Positions 61,603 to 64,000 of a stretch of 64,000 bases of DNA are shown one piece after another. A model generated the notes under the pieces. That model made no database searches and was not told the origin of the DNA. It worked only from the letters and a program-made list of their open reading frames with translations. Position 1 is the stretch's first letter, and every line of letters starts with the position of its first letter. The stretch is from Sediminibacterium sp. (GTDB lineage Bacteria > Bacteroidota > Bacteroidia > Chitinophagales > Chitinophagaceae): the NCBI GenBank assembly GCA_030158665.1, contig JAOASM010000007.1:124001-188000 (forward strand), written 5' to 3'. The position numbers and the translations under genes are program-made.

Positions 61603-62949
61603 ATGAACAAAGGAAAATTATTTCAGTCAACAGTAGTCGCTGCGCTTGCAGGATTTATTTTTGGATTTGATATGGTGGTCATATCTGGTGCAGACAAACC
61701 GATACAAGCTTTGTGGCAAACCACACCTTGGTTCCATGGATTCTTTATCATGTCAATGGCTTTATGGGGCACAGTTGTTGGGTCTATTTTTGCCGGTGCG
61801 CCAACAGAAAAATATGGTCGCAAGAAAGTATTAATTTGGTTGGGCGTCTTGTTTATTGCTTCTGCTATTGGATCTGCGATTGCACAAGATCCGTATACTT
61901 TCTCATTCTTTAGATTGATTGGTGGAATTGCCATTGGTGTTTCATCTGTTGTTGCTCCTACATATATTTCTGAGATTTCAAATAAAAACAATCGTGGTAA
62001 ATTGGTGGGCATGTATCAATTCAATATCGTGTTTGGTATATTGGTGGCGTATTTGTCTAATTATTTTTTACAAGGGGTAGGTGGAGCCAATGATTGGCGT
62101 TGGATGTTGGCGGTGTTATTGGTGCCGTCTTTGATTTATACTTTCATGGCTGTTGGATTGCCGGAGAGCCCAAGATGGTTGCTGTCTGTGAAAGGTGACG
62201 AAACTGCTGCGAGAAAAAATCTAGCAGCAGTGGGCGTAGAAAATATAGAAGAGACCATTCAAGAAATCAATGCAGCCAATGCGCAAGAAAAATCTTTTGG
62301 CAGCGCTAACTTATTTACAAAGCACCATGTTAAAATAATTTCACTAGCCTTTTTCATTGCTTTTTTCAATCAGGCTTCAGGTATTAACTTCCTTTTATAT
62401 TATGCTCCAAGAATTTTAGAAGAAGCAGGATTTGCAAAAGACAATTCTTTATTGAGTTCCATCTCTATCGGGATGATGAATTTGGTATTTACATTTGTTG
62501 GCTTATGGTTGATTGATCGCATTGGTCGTAAAACACTTTTAATCATTGGTTCCTTTGGATATATCATTAGTTTGTCCATGGTGGCGTATGGATTTTTTAT
62601 GCATAGCGCGCCAACCTTTATGTTGGTTTTCTTATTGTTATTTATTGCAGCTCATGCGATAGGACAAGGCGCGGTGATTTGGGTATTTATTTCAGAAATC
62701 TTTCCTACACAAGTGCGCGCAGCCGGACAAGCATTTGGGGCAAGTATCCATTGGGTCTTTGCGGCTTTAATCACTTTGGTGACACCGGTGTTCTTAGATA
62801 GCGAGTATGGAATATTTAAAGAAAACCCATGGCCTATCTTTGCATTTTTTGCAGGCATGATGGCTTTACAATTAGTTTGGATTTTGGTAAAAGTGCCAGA
62901 AACAAAAGGCGTATCTTTGGAGGAATTACAAAAGAAATTAGTTCAATAA
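61603..62949 (+). CDS. MFS sugar porter
   Basis: A 448-residue inner membrane transporter of the major facilitator superfamily, sugar porter family, with twelve helices. Signatures: GFIFGFDMVVISGA at helix 1, EKYGRKKVLIW (GRR/K motif after helix 2), PTYISEISNKNNRGKLVGMYQ, LPESPRWLL at the end of helix 6 and IDRIGRKTLLIIGS; the C-terminal PETKGVSLEEL closes it. Likely a proton- or facilitated-type hexose or pentose transporter. It sits between kdsB and the KdnB-like gene on the same strand. Confidence 0.92.
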   Translation: MNKGKLFQSTVVAALAGFIFGFDMVVISGADKPIQALWQTTPWFHGFFIMSMALWGTVVGSIFAGAPTEKYGRKKVLIWLGVLFIASAIGSAIAQDPYTFSFFRLIGGIAIGVSSVVAPTYISEISNKNNRGKLVGMYQFNIVFGILVAYLSNYFLQGVGGANDWRWMLAVLLVPSLIYTFMAVGLPESPRWLLSVKGDETAARKNLAAVGVENIEETIQEINAANAQEKSFGSANLFTKHHVKIISLAFFIAFFNQASGINFLLYYAPRILEEAGFAKDNSLLSSISIGMMNLVFTFVGLWLIDRIGRKTLLIIGSFGYIISLSMVAYGFFMHSAPTFMLVFLLLFIAAHAIGQGAVIWVFISEIFPTQVRAAGQAFGASIHWVFAALITLVTPVFLDSEYGIFKENPWPIFAFFAGMMALQLVWILVKVPETKGVSLEELQKKLVQ

Positions 62950-62959
62950 AATTATCTGT

Positions 62960-64000
62960 ATGCAGTTTCGCAATTTTAAAATGGTAGATTATGTGGTATA
63001 TGGCCGCGGATCTTTTAACCAATTAGATGAAATTATAGCACCTCGTAGAAAAGGTGATTTCCCAATGATCTTTTTTTTAGATCATTATTTCGAAGGAAAG
63101 GCATTAGCGAGCAGGGTGCCACTAAGAGGAAAAGATAAAATTGTTTTTGTTGATGTGACGTACGAACCAAAAACAACGCAGGTCGATGCACTAGCTGCTG
63201 CATTAAAAGCTGAATTTGGAGAAGTGAGTGGTATCATAGGTATAGGCGGTGGATCTACAATGGACTTGGCAAAAGCTGTTGCATTGATGATGACCAATCC
63301 GGGTTCTTCGGCAGATTACCAAGGCTGGGACTTGGTAAAACAAGCAGGCGTTTATAAAGTGGGTATTCCAACATTGAGTGGAACAGGTGCCGAAGTGAGT
63401 CGCACCACCGTGTTAACAGGACCTACGCGAAAACTTGGAATGAATTCTGACTTTACCCCATTTGATCAAATTGTATTAGATCCTGAATTAACAAAAGACG
63501 CACCAGCGAACCAACGTTTTTATACAGGCATGGATTGCTATATCCATTGCATTGAAAGTTTAGAAGGTACTTTCTTAAACGAGTTTAGCAAGAGCTATGG
63601 CGAAAAAGCTTTAGAGCTTTGTAGAAAAGTATTTGTTGAAAAAAACACTTGGGATGATGAGTGTGATGATCAATTGATGATGGCATCTTATGCAGGAGGT
63701 ATGAGTATTGCGTATAGTCAAGTGGGTGTGGCGCACGCGGTGAGTTATGGCTTAAGTTATTTATTAGGCACTAAGCATGGTATTGGTAACTGTATTGTGA
63801 TGAATCATCTAGAGGAATATTATCCAGCAGGTGTAAAAGAGTTTAAGCACATGGTTGCGAAAAATAATATTGATATTCCTGTTGGTATCTGTGCCAACTT
63901 AACCGAAGAACAATTTGATGCTATGATCAATGTATCCCTTGGCATGAAACCATTATGGGAGAATGCACTTGGAAAAGATTGGGAAACCATCATGACAAGA
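62960..64000 (+). CDS. kdnB: Iron-containing alcohol dehydrogenase, KdnB-like (3' end cut by window)
   Basis: The ATG at 62960, 10 nt after the transporter stop, opens 347 codons that run off the window without a stop. The nucleotide site is GIIGIGGGSTMDLAKAVALMM. SADYQGWDLV and GIPTLSGTGAEVSRTTVLTGPTRKLG are distinctive. The metal ligands are an Asp and a His in GMDCYIHCIES and two His in VGVAHAVSYGLSYLLGTKHGIGN. This pattern is what I recall for Shewanella KdnB, which oxidises C8 of Kdo so that the aminotransferase KdnA can make 8-amino-Kdo. kdsB two genes upstream supports this. Symbol given on resemblance; other members of the dehydrogenase family remain possible. Confidence 0.75.
   Translation, partial: MQFRNFKMVDYVVYGRGSFNQLDEIIAPRRKGDFPMIFFLDHYFEGKALASRVPLRGKDKIVFVDVTYEPKTTQVDALAAALKAEFGEVSGIIGIGGGSTMDLAKAVALMMTNPGSSADYQGWDLVKQAGVYKVGIPTLSGTGAEVSRTTVLTGPTRKLGMNSDFTPFDQIVLDPELTKDAPANQRFYTGMDCYIHCIESLEGTFLNEFSKSYGEKALELCRKVFVEKNTWDDECDDQLMMASYAGGMSIAYSQVGVAHAVSYGLSYLLGTKHGIGNCIVMNHLEEYYPAGVKEFKHMVAKNNIDIPVGICANLTEEQFDAMINVSLGMKPLWENALGKDWETIMTR

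Noticed and set aside
1..64000. CRISPR arrays, transposases, integrases, prophage or rRNA genes
   Set aside because: I found no direct-repeat arrays with regular spacers, no recombinase or phage signatures and no rRNA segments while reading the window.

Overview
The window is a gene-dense, AT-rich stretch of chromosome from a member of the Bacteroidota, most likely a Chitinophagaceae-type aquatic bacterium. This rests on a SusC/SusD pair, Bacteroidota-type -7 promoter motifs (TAnnTTTG), DUF2480 and DUF6526 proteins, a Rho with a long disordered N-terminus, and a green-type proteorhodopsin (DTE motif, Met at the tuning site) followed by the retinal-forming oxygenase blh. No phage, transposase, CRISPR array or rRNA operon was seen. 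One tRNA (Phe, GAA) is present.

Layout. 0.2-1.9 kb: proteorhodopsin, a strong intrinsic terminator, then blh. 2-5.3 kb: a leftward SGNH hydrolase and a MoxR/VWA chaperone-like pair. 5.4-9.3 kb: poorly known genes, including a lipoprotein gene that looks split by an in-frame TGA, and a phosphodiester glycosidase. 9.4-14.2 kb: SusD and SusC. 14.3-23.5 kb: hydrolases and secreted proteins (metallophosphoesterase, a VPS10/BNR-type repeat protein, a beta-lactamase-like serine hydrolase, a penicillin-acylase-family enzyme, an M48 protease). 23.6-35.4 kb: tRNA-Phe, an EamA transporter, asnS, rho, polA and two amidohydrolase-superfamily genes. 35.5-42.7 kb: mnmG, ybeY, feoA, nadD, a DUF2480 protein, a PpiD-like chaperone and two large non-coding regions. 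42.7-50.6 kb: recA, an acyltransferase, mgsA, an M28 peptidase, uvrB, pnuC and a NadR-type kinase. 50.7-58.6 kb: mtgA, a LysE transporter, a GH3 protein, an inositol-monophosphatase-family enzyme, thiL, nagA, an omega-amidase-type enzyme and recX. 58.7-64 kb: dnaN, a sterol-desaturase-family protein, kdsB, a sugar porter and the start of a KdnB-like Kdo oxidase cut by the window edge.

The most striking signal is chromosomal rather than metabolic. Upstream of mnmG lie an exact parS (ParB-binding) sequence, a second parS core inside a perfect 38-bp palindrome, a degenerate third copy and a perfect 28-bp inverted repeat. About 4 kb away, a 753-bp, extremely AT-rich non-coding region before recA holds several DnaA-box-like sequences, and the dominant gene orientation flips from leftward to rightward there. 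With mnmG, recA and dnaN nearby, this suggests the window spans or lies next to the replication origin. That is an inference needing GC-skew and binding data.

Functional links include light-driven proton pumping with retinal supply (rhodopsin and blh); NAD metabolism (nadD, pnuC, nadR-type kinase); DNA repair and replication (polA, recA, uvrB, recX, dnaN); and Kdo activation next to a putative Kdo 8-oxidase, pointing to 8-amino-Kdo lipopolysaccharide.
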